From assembly GCA_016715325.1 (NCBI GenBank), contig JADKAL010000014.1, forward strand, positions 1-64,000: a stretch of DNA of 64,000 nucleotides. The letters are read 5' to 3'. Source of the stretch: Methylococcaceae bacterium (GTDB lineage Bacteria; Pseudomonadota; Gammaproteobacteria; Methylococcales; Methylomonadaceae). The stretch's first letter is position 1. The number at the start of each line of letters is the position of its first letter. The position numbers and the translations under genes are program-made. This document shows positions 46,475 through 55,484 of this stretch, one piece after another. Under the pieces are notes generated by a model, which was not told the DNA's origin, made no database searches, and saw only the letters and a list, made by a program, of their open reading frames with translations.

Positions 46475-47301
46475 GCGGGAATGGATTTTCACTAGAGACC
46501 CTTCAGGGATGGATGCAAAATACACTTATCTTTCCAGGATCGACTTCGTCCCAGGATATTGAAAAGCATCTACAACCGTCGTCCCGGTTACAAGCGGTTC
46601 AGCGGCTCGGCATCTATCAACGCAGTTATTATCTTCGGTTACTGCAATGTCTGCGAGAGCAGTTTCCAGCTTTGTGCCACGCCTTAGGCGAACAGCTTTT
46701 TACGGATTTTGCCCGCGAATATTTACAAACTCATCCTTCCGAAAGTTATACCTTATACGACTTAGGCCGTCGATTCCCCGGTTATCTGGAGCAAACACGG
46801 CCGGATAAGAACGATCCACAAAACGTGCGTGAAAGCTGGGTCGACTTTATGATTGATTTAGCGAGTTTCGAGCGTCAGCTGTTTGTCTTGTTCGATGCGC
46901 CAGGACACGAAGAAAAATACATGCTAGCCGATGCAACGGTGCCGGATCGTTTATTGCAGTTACAACCCTGTTTTGACTTGGGCGATTACCGCTTTCCGGT
47001 CGCCGGTTATTATCATCAAGTACGGAAGGGTTCCGACCCACTCTTTCCCGCTGAACATCCTTCTGCGGTTGCAATTATCCGTAAAAATTACCTCACCACA
47101 ACTTTGCCGTTAACGGCTGTTCAATTTGCTTTTTTAAAGTTACTGCAGCAGGGCGATACGATTGAAAGCGCGCTAAAACAGACGGCCTTACAAATTGGGT
47201 TGACGGTTGACGAGGTATACCGATCCTGGAATGCGCCTAATGGTATCCGAAACCGTTGGCTTGATGCAGGGTTATTCGTTGTTATCCATCCTGGCGGATG
47301 A
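46471..47301 (+). CDS. DUF2063 protein, MNIO partner (BufC-like)
   Basis: A 276-residue protein of the DUF2063 family, which almost always accompanies DUF692 enzymes and is thought to deliver the peptide substrate. The N-terminal domain shows LQGWMQNTLIFPG, RLGIYQRSYYLRLLQCLREQFPALCHALGEQLF and the SYTLYDLGRRFPGYLEQ motif. The C-terminal half contains a winged-helix-like part (FLKLLQQGDTIESALKQTALQIGL). ATGA overlap with the MNIO gene suggests coupled synthesis. It closes the three-gene operon; no terminator is obvious after it. Confidence 0.92.
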   Translation: MSGNGFSLETLQGWMQNTLIFPGSTSSQDIEKHLQPSSRLQAVQRLGIYQRSYYLRLLQCLREQFPALCHALGEQLFTDFAREYLQTHPSESYTLYDLGRRFPGYLEQTRPDKNDPQNVRESWVDFMIDLASFERQLFVLFDAPGHEEKYMLADATVPDRLLQLQPCFDLGDYRFPVAGYYHQVRKGSDPLFPAEHPSAVAIIRKNYLTTTLPLTAVQFAFLKLLQQGDTIESALKQTALQIGLTVDEVYRSWNAPNGIRNRWLDAGLFVVIHPGG

Positions 47302-47708
47302 AGTTTTTAGCATACGATGCATTACGATCAATTAGTGATGTAATAACTGCCGAAAAAATTCCGTTTCATTTCCAACAAGTTCGTTTGTAAAAAAAGCGAT
47401 TTTTTACAGATACGTCAATCTTTAATAGCTGCCAAGTTAATAATTTTCACACTGTATTCTCTTTATGTTAGTTCTCATAAACACAATATATTTCATTAAT
47501 TAAATACAAAAAACAAATCAAAATTGATATGCATCAAAAACTCAAAATGTAAATGTGTTAGCCTGATTTTGAGGAGTTGACTGTGGCAGCCTTTTATAGT
47601 TTAGATATTAACCATGTCTAACGCCTTTCCTTTACTCGTTTCTCATTTCTGTCAGCGAGGGCTTTATCTAAAGGGAAGGAATCGATCCTGAATAGAGAAA
47701 TTAAACCT
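47302..47708. other. AT-rich intergenic region before the RTX gene
   Basis: I find no gene here. The stretch is AT-rich between about 47440 and 47560. TTGACT near 47577 and TATAGT near 47596 resemble promoter hexamers but their spacing is too short to trust. It should hold the RTX gene promoter. Confidence 0.35.
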
Positions 47709-50700
47709 ATGTCAAATGGAAATAACAATATTAATCAATCGTCCCTGGTCTTCATCTTAGGGACACCGATGTCAGCCGACGAGGGTTCTAATGGCGGCCC
47801 ATTTTCTGGCCTTACTACGGGCGATCTGAACAATGACGGCTTTCCTGATATCGCAGTTTCCCACGGTTTTCGAACGGCTGGAATTTACCTTAATCACGGT
47901 GACCAGTCATTCGCTAATGAGCATGTTTTCAGCGAAACTTGGTGGGATGTATCTGAGAACACGGGTGCTACCTCCATCACTTTGGGCGATCTCGATCTTG
48001 ATGGTAACCTTGACATGGTCATTCCAATTTATGGAAACCACTTTCAAGAACACATGGTTCAGCTCTATCGAGGCCTAGGCGATGGTAGTTTCGAGCTGTG
48101 GCCGGTGGATGGGTACAATGCACTGATAGATTTAGAGGGTGTCAACCAGGACGGTGTTGATGACGGTATCATTCTGGCCCATGGCGCGGCCAACCCGATG
48201 TTCCCACTGATCGCCGATTTCAACGGCGACGGCTTACCCGATGTAGCGGTAAGCGGGAACAATGGTTCCCATTCAATTGACGTTCTGCTTCAGTCAACAA
48301 ACCAAGGGTTCTCTTTGTCCGATTCGGACAGGGCGGGACAAAACCCGCAATTTATGGACGTGGGCGACTTTAATGAAGATGGCTATCCCGATGTGGTAGT
48401 AGGTGCTTTGTACAATGGTGTGCTTGTTTTTCTAAACAATGCCGATGGCAATGGCACTCTCCACCAAGCAGGTAGAGCTTACCTTTCTCCCAATCATCAA
48501 TTCGTTACAACCGCTGATTTTAATGGTGATGGTCACGAAGATATCGCCGTTCGGGGTGATCGTGATGCTAATGTGTCCATTCTCTACGGCAATGGCGCCG
48601 GAATTTTCCCTACCGAGGCCATTTTCTCCACAAGTGGTAGGGATGGTTATTTGGTTACGGCGGACTTCGACAACGATGGAGATTTAGATATTGCGGTCGC
48701 ATCGTCATCTACTAATTCGGTCGACCTGCTTTTTAACGATGGCTTCGGACAATTCGGCGCACCCGAATCGACTATATTAGATGCTACGCCTTGGGGTATT
48801 GCCGCCGATGACTTCGACCAAGATGGTCTCATCGACGTGGCGGTGACACGTTCCGATAACACTGTCCAAATCCTATGGAATCAAAGCGGGGTCGTTGTGA
48901 CCCCGGTTAATTTCGGTCTGAATGAGAATAGCCTAGAGGCAGTTGTCGTCGGGACAGTCACTGCTACCGGCAAAGCACCATTAACTTATGCAATAACAGC
49001 GGGCAACAGCGACCTCGACGGCGACAGCAATGATGCCTTTGCCATCGATGCAGCCACCGGCGTTATAACCGTAAGCGACAGCGGGGACCTGGACTTTGAA
49101 ATGTCCACCCAATTCAATTTACAAGTAAAAGTCACCGATGCCGACAGTTTTTCCGATACTGCCGATATTATTGTTAAACTCACCAACCTAGACGAACCGG
49201 GCAACGACCGCCCGGAAATACAGGGCGCCCATTTTACCTTACCTGAAAATACTGCTGAAGGCACTACAATCGGCACCGTTATCGCTACCGATGCGGACGT
49301 GGGCGATTCTTTGACCTACGCCATCACTACCGGTAATTTTGATCCAAACGGAAACAGCAATCCCGCTTTCGATATCGACTCCGCCACAGGACAAATTATC
49401 GTCAACGACGGCGGCGATCTCGACTTTGAAAAGACACCGAACTATATTCTGACGGTTACTGCCACCGATATCGGAGGCTTGTCCAATACTGCTACTATTA
49501 CAATCGATCTTGATAATGTTTTTGAACGGGATGGAACGTTTGCAAACGACCAACTATTCGGCACCAGCGGTAACGATACCCTGAATGGTTTTGCCGGAGA
49601 CGATACATTCAGCGGCGGTGAAGGTGACGATAACCTAATTGGCGGAACGGGAATTGACCGAATTAAGGAAAAAGGCGATGTCAATTTTACGCTGACCGAC
49701 AGCCAACTCACCGGTCTGGGCATCGACAGACTTAGTGGGATGGAACGGGCTATGCTGACCGGCGGCTCAAGTAATAACGTACTGGATGCGTCCGGGTTCA
49801 ACCGCGGCCCGGTAATTCTTGACGGCGGAGCGGGTGACGATACTCTCATCGGACCTACACTGGCGGGAGGTAGCTTATTTTACCCTAACAACATTATTAA
49901 CTTTTTTATCGGCGGGGATGGTAACGATACCCTGACGGGCGGTGTAGGCACCGACTCCATAAAAGAAACCGGTGATGTCGATTTCACACTGGCGGAAAAT
50001 CAACTGACGGGGCGCGGTGTCGACCGTTTCAGCAGTATGGAATTGGCTTTTTTAACCGGCGGATTGGGCAACAACCGATTGGATGCATCAGGATTTACAG
50101 GCAGTCGCACATTATTAGAAGGTAGTGAAGGTAATGACACTCTGATTGGCGGTGCTGCTATTGACTACGTGCGCGCGCAGGGTAATGTGGATTTTATGTT
50201 ATCCGATACTCAACTGACTGGCTTGGGTGACGATATTCTAATTAAAATGGATCGTGCCGTACTGATCGGAGGCTTCGGCGACAATCAACTCGATGCCTCT
50301 AACTTTACAGGCGAGTTAGTTATCCTAGATGGAGGAACAGGCGATGATTCTATGATCGGTCGTACTAACGGGATAGACCAAATACGCGCGCAAGGCAATA
50401 ATGACTTCACCCTGACCGATAACCAATTGACCGGCCTGAATATCGATACCCTCACGAGTATAGATCAGGCGCATCTAATCGGAGGCATGGGAAATAATAC
50501 CCTTGATGTATCCGCATTTACCGGCAGTCTAACTATTCTTGATGGCGGCTTAGGAAACGATACCTTTATCGGACGGAGTAACGGAATCGATCAAATTCGC
50601 GCCTTCGGCAATGTCGATTTTACTCTGACCGATACGCAATTGATTGGAATGGGTACGGATACCTTCGTCGATATTGACCAAGCTGTTTTGGTAGGCGACG

Positions 50701-51680
50701 GGGACAATAACACCCTGGATGCCTCAGCCTTTACCCTTGGATCGGTAACTCTTTGGGGCGAATCCGGTAACGATATTCTCAAGGGAGGTAAGGGCAACGA
50801 CTTGCTTATTGGCGGGGATGGCGAGGATATTCTCATCGGCGGCGACGGAAATGACCGTGTATTTGCCCGGGGCGACACCGATTTAACGCTGACCGCCGCA
50901 CAGCTGATCGGTTTAGGTACCGACACGCTGGAGAGCATCGAAGAAGCCAGCTTAACCGGTGGCTCGGGAGACAACAGTCTCGATGCCTCGCGCTTTACCG
51001 GTAGCTTAGTTATTCTGGAAGGTCTAGCCGGTAATGATAACCTAATAGGTCGTGCTGGGGGCATTGACCGGGTTAGGGCGCAAGGCGATGTCGATTTCAT
51101 CCTGACCGACAGCCAATTGACCGGCTTAGGAACTGATAACCTTGTTAATATCGATCAAGCCCGACTCCTTGGCAATTCGGGAGATAATATTTTTGATGCC
51201 ACTGCTTTTACGTTAGGATTAGTCAGCATATCAGGGGGAAGCGGTAATGACACCCTACTCGGAGGCAGTGCTGGTGATAGTCTTAACGGCGACGCCGGTG
51301 ATGATCGACTTGCAGGAGGCCTAGGCAGAGATATACTTACCGGAGGTTTGGGGGCAGATATTTATGAGTTTATTACGATTGCTGAAACGGGGACCACTCA
51401 CTTTCTTCGGGATTTAATAAAGGACTTCTCGAGTACTCAAAACGACAAAATCGATTTGTCAGCCATCGATGCCGATACTACAGTTTTGGATCATCAGGTA
51501 TTTTCCTCAATCACAGAAGGAGGTACCTTCTCAGGTGTTTTCGCAAATCCGGGCGAACTGTATTTCGACCAATCGAATCAGATTCTGTATGGAAATAACG
51601 ATACAGATAACGCTGCGGATTTTTCCATAGCATTGGTCGGTGTAAACACGTTAAATATAAATGATTTTATTGTTTCATAA
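47709..51680 (+). CDS. Large RTX protein: FG-GAP propeller, cadherin repeats, calcium-binding repeats
   Basis: A 1,323-residue acidic protein with no N-terminal signal, as expected for type I secretion. Order of parts: seven FG-GAP/VCBS units with DxxxDGxxD calcium loops (DLNNDGFPDIAV to DFDQDGLIDVAV) over residues 35-390, enough for a seven-bladed propeller; two cadherin-like domains (FGLNENS... and FTLPENT...) to about 610; then GGxGxDxLxG calcium repeats interleaved with seven modules (GDVDFTLTDSQLTGLGTD...LDASxFTG); and a serralysin-type C-terminal domain (LIKDFSSTQNDKIDLSAID). Probably a secreted adhesin or matrix protein. No ABC exporter or enzyme domain lies nearby. Ribosome site is weak. 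Confidence 0.9.
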   Translation: MSNGNNNINQSSLVFILGTPMSADEGSNGGPFSGLTTGDLNNDGFPDIAVSHGFRTAGIYLNHGDQSFANEHVFSETWWDVSENTGATSITLGDLDLDGNLDMVIPIYGNHFQEHMVQLYRGLGDGSFELWPVDGYNALIDLEGVNQDGVDDGIILAHGAANPMFPLIADFNGDGLPDVAVSGNNGSHSIDVLLQSTNQGFSLSDSDRAGQNPQFMDVGDFNEDGYPDVVVGALYNGVLVFLNNADGNGTLHQAGRAYLSPNHQFVTTADFNGDGHEDIAVRGDRDANVSILYGNGAGIFPTEAIFSTSGRDGYLVTADFDNDGDLDIAVASSSTNSVDLLFNDGFGQFGAPESTILDATPWGIAADDFDQDGLIDVAVTRSDNTVQILWNQSGVVVTPVNFGLNENSLEAVVVGTVTATGKAPLTYAITAGNSDLDGDSNDAFAIDAATGVITVSDSGDLDFEMSTQFNLQVKVTDADSFSDTADIIVKLTNLDEPGNDRPEIQGAHFTLPENTAEGTTIGTVIATDADVGDSLTYAITTGNFDPNGNSNPAFDIDSATGQIIVNDGGDLDFEKTPNYILTVTATDIGGLSNTATITIDLDNVFERDGTFANDQLFGTSGNDTLNGFAGDDTFSGGEGDDNLIGGTGIDRIKEKGDVNFTLTDSQLTGLGIDRLSGMERAMLTGGSSNNVLDASGFNRGPVILDGGAGDDTLIGPTLAGGSLFYPNNIINFFIGGDGNDTLTGGVGTDSIKETGDVDFTLAENQLTGRGVDRFSSMELAFLTGGLGNNRLDASGFTGSRTLLEGSEGNDTLIGGAAIDYVRAQGNVDFMLSDTQLTGLGDDILIKMDRAVLIGGFGDNQLDASNFTGELVILDGGTGDDSMIGRTNGIDQIRAQGNNDFTLTDNQLTGLNIDTLTSIDQAHLIGGMGNNTLDVSAFTGSLTILDGGLGNDTFIGRSNGIDQIRAFGNVDFTLTDTQLIGMGTDTFVDIDQAVLVGDGDNNTLDASAFTLGSVTLWGESGNDILKGGKGNDLLIGGDGEDILIGGDGNDRVFARGDTDLTLTAAQLIGLGTDTLESIEEASLTGGSGDNSLDASRFTGSLVILEGLAGNDNLIGRAGGIDRVRAQGDVDFILTDSQLTGLGTDNLVNIDQARLLGNSGDNIFDATAFTLGLVSISGGSGNDTLLGGSAGDSLNGDAGDDRLAGGLGRDILTGGLGADIYEFITIAETGTTHFLRDLIKDFSSTQNDKIDLSAIDADTTVLDHQVFSSITEGGTFSGVFANPGELYFDQSNQILYGNNDTDNAADFSIALVGVNTLNINDFIVS
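49648..51245 (+). repeat. Seven tandem coding repeats inside the RTX gene
   Basis: About seven units of 67-95 codons, each with the theme GIDxIRAxGDVDFTLTD, QLTGLGTDxL, LTGGxGDNxLDASxFTGS and then an RTX turn GGxGNDTLIG. Units 1, 5 and 7 carry extra RTX turns. Divergence between units is high, so the array is old and not recently amplified. Confidence 0.85.
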
Positions 51681-51696
51681 ACCGATAATCTTGCCT

Positions 51697-51885
51697 TTAG
51701 ATTCGGCCCTGTGAGGTCTTAACTCACGTTCGACTTCGACTGCACGAATGCAGGAGGTAGAGAGCAACGCAGGGAACAGTTGCCGAGAACATGTCGAAGA
51801 TGGTCGTGCTTCGACAAGGTTCTCCTGAGTTTATCGAAAGACTCTGCACGAACGGTTCAAACAATAAGAAACCGAATCAATAAGT
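51697..51885. repeat. MITE-like element (copy E, long variant)
   Basis: The element starts TTAGATTCGGCC and ends ACCGAATCAATAAG. It is about 70 bases longer than copies B and C; the centre contains GTCGAAGATGGTCGTGCTTCGAC and further CGAACG pieces. It lies after the RTX gene stop and before the HTTM pair, filling most of that 370-base gap. Confidence 0.7.
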
Positions 51886-52051
51886 TATAAACAATTCGGA
51901 ACGAGGGTTTTGATCTAGCTATTTATAGAGTTGTATCCGGTAAAGTCCGTATTTCGGAGTTATTCCGCCAAATATAAAACAACTCGTTATAGGACTTAAA
52001 AGTTTTGCAAGAAAACAGAACATTTAGCGATTAATAAGATATTTTCGAAAA

Positions 52052-52681
52052 ATGAAAATGCTTGTGCATAAATTGAAAAGGCTAATTATTATTTTATTTT
52101 GCATTATTCACTCATTAGCGATTGCTTGGTGGAGTTTATCGCAAGGTTTTAGCCAAATATCCGTCGTAAATGCAGAAAATTCATTCGAAACCATAGTGAT
52201 GAAAGCGGTCTCGCTGGAAAACTACCCTATTCTTTATTCCTTTTTTCAAAACTACATTGATTTTACCGGAAGCCAGCAGTACTGGGATTTCTTCGCGCCG
52301 CAAAGTTCGAAATATCATCAATATTTATCGGTTTGCGATTCGATTGAGTCTTACCCAGCGCTTGGAAAAATTGCCTGTAAAAAACAATCCGGTTTCAGTA
52401 ACCTGGATGCCAATATTGAAGAAGGAACTAACCTATACAGATCGTTAGGCGGCTATTCTAGCCGACTATATCGATTGACCGAAAATTTAACAAAATTGGA
52501 AGATCCAACAATGTTGAACGCTTTCGCCACGTATTATTCAACGAAACGACAAAATAAAAATAACGAAATGAATTCTGTTTTTATTGTGCAGCATCAGTTC
52601 GAGCTACACCCGGAACTCATCGATTTACCTAAACCGGGATACCGATTGGATAAAGTCATATGGACTCAGTCAAAACGTTGA
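52052..52681 (+). CDS. Hypothetical membrane-anchored protein paired with the HTTM gene
   Basis: A 209-residue protein with one N-terminal hydrophobic helix (LIIILFCIIHSLAIAWWSLS) and a periplasmic-side remainder. Its phrase FFAPQSSKYHQYLSV, ending in an FAT-YYSTKRQNK segment, resembles small proteins encoded beside HTTM or vitamin-K-carboxylase-like genes, which also often mention a W/F-AP motif. No catalytic residues are evident. The end overlaps the HTTM start by 22 bases, so the two are probably translated together and work as a complex. I do not recognise a named family. Confidence 0.65.
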   Translation: MKMLVHKLKRLIIILFCIIHSLAIAWWSLSQGFSQISVVNAENSFETIVMKAVSLENYPILYSFFQNYIDFTGSQQYWDFFAPQSSKYHQYLSVCDSIESYPALGKIACKKQSGFSNLDANIEEGTNLYRSLGGYSSRLYRLTENLTKLEDPTMLNAFATYYSTKRQNKNNEMNSVFIVQHQFELHPELIDLPKPGYRLDKVIWTQSKR

Positions 52682-53592
52682 CTACGTATTGGAACCGCTT
52701 TTGGTTCAAATCAATAGATGCTCGTCAATTCGCCGCTCTGCGTATCGTATTCGGTATTTTATCTTGCATTTATTTTGTCGGTTTTTTGCCGTACGTGGAG
52801 AGCCAATTTAGTACGACAGGTTGGTTAGGAAATATTCGGCAGATAGCCGTTCAAAACGGTGGAAGTTGGTCTTATTTTTTCATTCAGGCTTATGACTATG
52901 CTGAACTGTATGCCAATGCAATCGTCGTTGTCGGCATTGTTTCCGCATTCTTAATGGCTATCGGTTGGCATAGCTGTGTAGCGACTAGCTTAACTTGGTT
53001 GGTTTGGGTATCGCTATGGAATAGAAATCCGCTGCTTATGGACGGCGACGACGCCGTTCTTAAATTGATGTGTTTTTATTTGTTGTTATCTCCTTGTGCA
53101 AATTGTTGGTCGATTGATTCATATTTCAACAAAAAGCCGGTGTTCGTTAGTATTTGGCCGTTACGATTAATTCAGTTTCAAGTCGCATTAATCTATTTTG
53201 TATCCGGGTGGGTTAAATTTCACAGTCAGGAATGGGCTGATGGAACAATCATCCAGTACGTTTTGGTCCATCCGCAGTATTCACGATGGGATGGATGGGC
53301 CATCATCAATCAGCCCTTTGCGAAAGAGATTTTCGCAGGGTTGGCTTGGTTTATCCGATGGTGGGAATTGCTCTTTCCGGTTTTGTTGGTCATTCCGTAT
53401 ACCCGAAAACTGAATATCGGCATCGGCATACTGTTTCACCTAGGGCTACTCTTTACCATGAACTTACGCTGGTTTGCCGTCATTATGCTTTCGCTTTACT
53501 TAGCGTTAATTCCTGATAGCTATTTCAGTCGCTTTGAAAATATCTGTATTAGGAACTTTCGATTTATAAAAACCAGGCAAAACAATATTTGA
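52660..53592 (+). CDS. HTTM-domain membrane protein (vitamin K carboxylase-like membrane part)
   Basis: A 310-residue multi-pass protein. The start WFKSIDARQFAALRIVFGILSCIYF, the loop LWNRNPLLMDGDDAVLKLMCFYLLLSPC, and LRLIQFQVALIYFVSGWVKFHSQEWADGTIIQYVL are hallmarks of HTTM proteins, related to the membrane portion of gamma-glutamyl carboxylase. The soluble carboxylase domain is absent, so carboxylation is doubtful. It overlaps the upstream single-helix gene and probably needs it. The LMF fragment at 18.9-20.2 kb is from a related but distinct membrane family. Function unknown. Confidence 0.85.
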   Translation: MDSVKTLTTYWNRFWFKSIDARQFAALRIVFGILSCIYFVGFLPYVESQFSTTGWLGNIRQIAVQNGGSWSYFFIQAYDYAELYANAIVVVGIVSAFLMAIGWHSCVATSLTWLVWVSLWNRNPLLMDGDDAVLKLMCFYLLLSPCANCWSIDSYFNKKPVFVSIWPLRLIQFQVALIYFVSGWVKFHSQEWADGTIIQYVLVHPQYSRWDGWAIINQPFAKEIFAGLAWFIRWWELLFPVLLVIPYTRKLNIGIGILFHLGLLFTMNLRWFAVIMLSLYLALIPDSYFSRFENICIRNFRFIKTRQNNI

Positions 53593-53623
53593 GTTTATTA
53601 AGCCTGCTTTATCGTTGATGAAT

Positions 53624-54010
53624 TTATTCGACTTTGACCAGCCAGCCGCCAGCGCCTTTACAATTGCTTTGTGCATCGGCCGATATGGTAATTCGTGCAT
53701 AAGTGCCTTTTACGGAAGACGGCAATTTTCCACTGACCGCAAAAGTTCCATCGTTCTTTTTATCGGTAGCGATGTTAACCGGCTGTTCTTTTACGCTCAC
53801 TTTTATTGTACTTGGATAAGTATTTTTAGACGCTGTGAAAGAAAAGGCCGAACCTGCCGCAACTTGAGCATTTTCAGCCGGCGCATAATCGGTAAACTTC
53901 GGTTTATCGCAAGCTTTTGTACTGCTGCTACCGCCGCCGTAAGCCCAGCTTGTGTTGGCAACGATCATCAAAGCTAATATCCATAAGGTATTGTATTGTT
54001 TCATCTTCAT
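53624..54010 (-). CDS. Small secreted protein of unknown function
   Basis: A 128-residue exported protein. The signal peptide MKMKQYNTLWILALMIVANTSWA is followed by a glycine/serine linker (YGGGSSSTKACDK) and a beta-rich immunoglobulin-like domain: FTDYAPAENAQVAAGSAFSF, STIKVSVKEQPVNIATDKK, GTYARITISADAQSNCKG. Two cysteines (near residues 34 and 116) could form a disulfide. The layout recalls small periplasmic copper-handling or adhesion domains, but no metal motif is visible, so I leave it unnamed. It is convergent with the HTTM gene and follows the LOV operon on the same strand at a 90-base distance. Confidence 0.7.
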   Translation of the reverse strand: MKMKQYNTLWILALMIVANTSWAYGGGSSSTKACDKPKFTDYAPAENAQVAAGSAFSFTASKNTYPSTIKVSVKEQPVNIATDKKNDGTFAVSGKLPSSVKGTYARITISADAQSNCKGAGGWLVKVE

Positions 54011-54099
54011 GCCTCATCGTTTCGTTATAATTATAATTTTCACCTGACATTACAAAGTAACCGATTTCAGTGTTTTGTCAAACCAGCACATTTGCTGCC

Positions 54100-54918
54100 T
54101 TAGGACTTTCGGCCTTTTGGAATAATATTCAGCACTTTTTTAATATGCCGCTCGGTAATAAAAGCCAACACAAAAAGCTGTAAAAAATTTTCTGCAACTA
54201 CAATGTCCAGCCCAATGTTTTCTGGCACCAATTCCTTACGTGTTCCGAACAGTTTATCCCAAAATGCTAGAACAATGCCGTAATTACTGTCATGTTCGCT
54301 CCGAAGTGTGGAATGGTGGGTTCGATGCAAATAAGGCGTGATAATAAAATCAGAAACCTTTTTCTCGTTTTCGAAGCTAATATTCGAATGATGGAAAAAG
54401 ATAAAGAAAAGCTGTATCGATTCTATGGCAAGTACTAAATTGGCCTCTACGCCTATTAACACAACGAATAAGCATTTGTAGATAATTTCAAGAAAAAGAT
54501 CGAATACATGAAAACGAAATCCAGTCGAGGTGTTAAAGCTCTTATCGCTATGGTGTACTTTGTGAAATCGCCACAAAAAAACGTATTTATGGCTCACAAC
54601 ATGCCAGACATAAATCGCTAAATCGTAAAGTAAAAACGTAATGATCCATTTCAACGGATTATTGCCCAAGCCGCTAAGTAAGCCGTGAGATGAAAATTGC
54701 TGAGCGACGAAAAACAAAGACGTCGCTCTTAACGCAGTTAGAATAATATTGTTGAAAAGAAAAGCTGTCGTGTTGGTTAAAAAAGATTCCTTAACGATTT
54801 TGTCGGTAAAACGCCGATAAGGTTTAATTTTTTCGAAAATGACTAATGCTATGAACGCAACCAAGGCGAAACCGAAAAAAATCTGACTTGGGAGTAAGTT
54901 AACCGTTTCGTTTTGCAT
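54100..54918 (-). CDS. Fatty acid hydroxylase / sterol desaturase superfamily membrane enzyme
   Basis: A 272-residue di-iron membrane enzyme. The eight-histidine pattern is visible: WHVVSHKY (HxxxH), FHKVHHSD (HxxHH), FFHHSN and LHRTHHST (HxxHH), between four to five hydrophobic helices. Members hydroxylate or desaturate sterols, fatty acids or carotenoids at the membrane. In this family the phrase FHKVHHSDKSFNTSTGFRFH is common among bacterial lipid hydroxylases. It follows the LOV gene on the same strand after 69 bases, so a light-linked lipid change is possible but inferred. Substrate unknown; methanotrophs do make sterols and hopanoids. Confidence 0.85.
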   Translation of the reverse strand: MQNETVNLLPSQIFFGFALVAFIALVIFEKIKPYRRFTDKIVKESFLTNTTAFLFNNIILTALRATSLFFVAQQFSSHGLLSGLGNNPLKWIITFLLYDLAIYVWHVVSHKYVFLWRFHKVHHSDKSFNTSTGFRFHVFDLFLEIIYKCLFVVLIGVEANLVLAIESIQLFFIFFHHSNISFENEKKVSDFIITPYLHRTHHSTLRSEHDSNYGIVLAFWDKLFGTRKELVPENIGLDIVVAENFLQLFVLAFITERHIKKVLNIIPKGRKS

Positions 54919-54987
54919 ACTTTTTACCCTGCAATACAGTCGACAAGCGTTATGTTTCGTTCGGATTAAACCGATCCATGTAATGAG

Positions 54988-55458
54988 CTAATAAAAATCT
55001 GAGCCGGGAGATAATGAATCGTTCAAAAGTTTTGTTAATTCATTGATTTCGTTTTTAGCATTGACTTTGTAGGTCACGTCGTATTGAACGCCTAAATAAT
55101 AAATTACCTCCTTTTTATTATTAAACAATGGTGTGATTTTCAAATGATTAAAAAATAACTCGCCGTCTTTACGATAATTTCTTAAAGTCACTTCAACAGT
55201 TTCATGCTTCTTCATCGCTTCGGCTATTTGATACCGGCCTTCCTGTTCCCGGTCCGGCCCTTGCAGAAAACGGCAATTATGCCCGATTATATCTTCTTGG
55301 CTGTAACCGGTTAGCCGTTCGAAGGCTTTATTAGCGTAGACGATAGGCGTTCCTTCCAAGTCAGGATCCGCGAGGGTCACGCCATTGACGCATTCATCCA
55401 AAATGGAGGAAAGTATTTGCGGTATTAGACCGTTATCTTTTTCAACTACAAAGCTCAT
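54988..55458 (-). CDS. Short LOV-domain blue-light photoreceptor
   Basis: A 156-residue protein that is essentially one LOV (PAS-type) domain. The photoactive cysteine is Cys62 in GHNCRFLQG, the canonical flavin-adduct motif. Other FMN contacts appear in YANKAFERLTGYS, the NYRKDGELFFNHLKI strand and the final glutamine strand YYLGVQYDVTY. Short helical flanks (QILSSILDECVNG before; NEINELTKLLNDSL after) could form a dimer. No kinase, GGDEF or DNA-binding output is fused, as in the short LOV proteins of Pseudomonas. It lies between an SRPBCC gene (26 bases) and a lipid-hydroxylase-like gene. Confidence 0.93.
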   Translation of the reverse strand: MSFVVEKDNGLIPQILSSILDECVNGVTLADPDLEGTPIVYANKAFERLTGYSQEDIIGHNCRFLQGPDREQEGRYQIAEAMKKHETVEVTLRNYRKDGELFFNHLKITPLFNNKKEVIYYLGVQYDVTYKVNAKNEINELTKLLNDSLSPGSDFY

Positions 55459-55484
55459 GTTAAAAACTCCGCTGCACTTGTTGA

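Noticed and set aside
47833..51100. Several long frames antisense or out of frame within the RTX gene
   Set aside because: They mirror the repetitive GGxGxD coding sequence and have serine/proline-rich composition typical of reverse frames of RTX repeats.
49648..51245. Possible CRISPR or satellite array
   Set aside because: The periodicity is at the protein level (70-90 residues) and DNA units are diverged; there are no short identical repeats with unique spacers.
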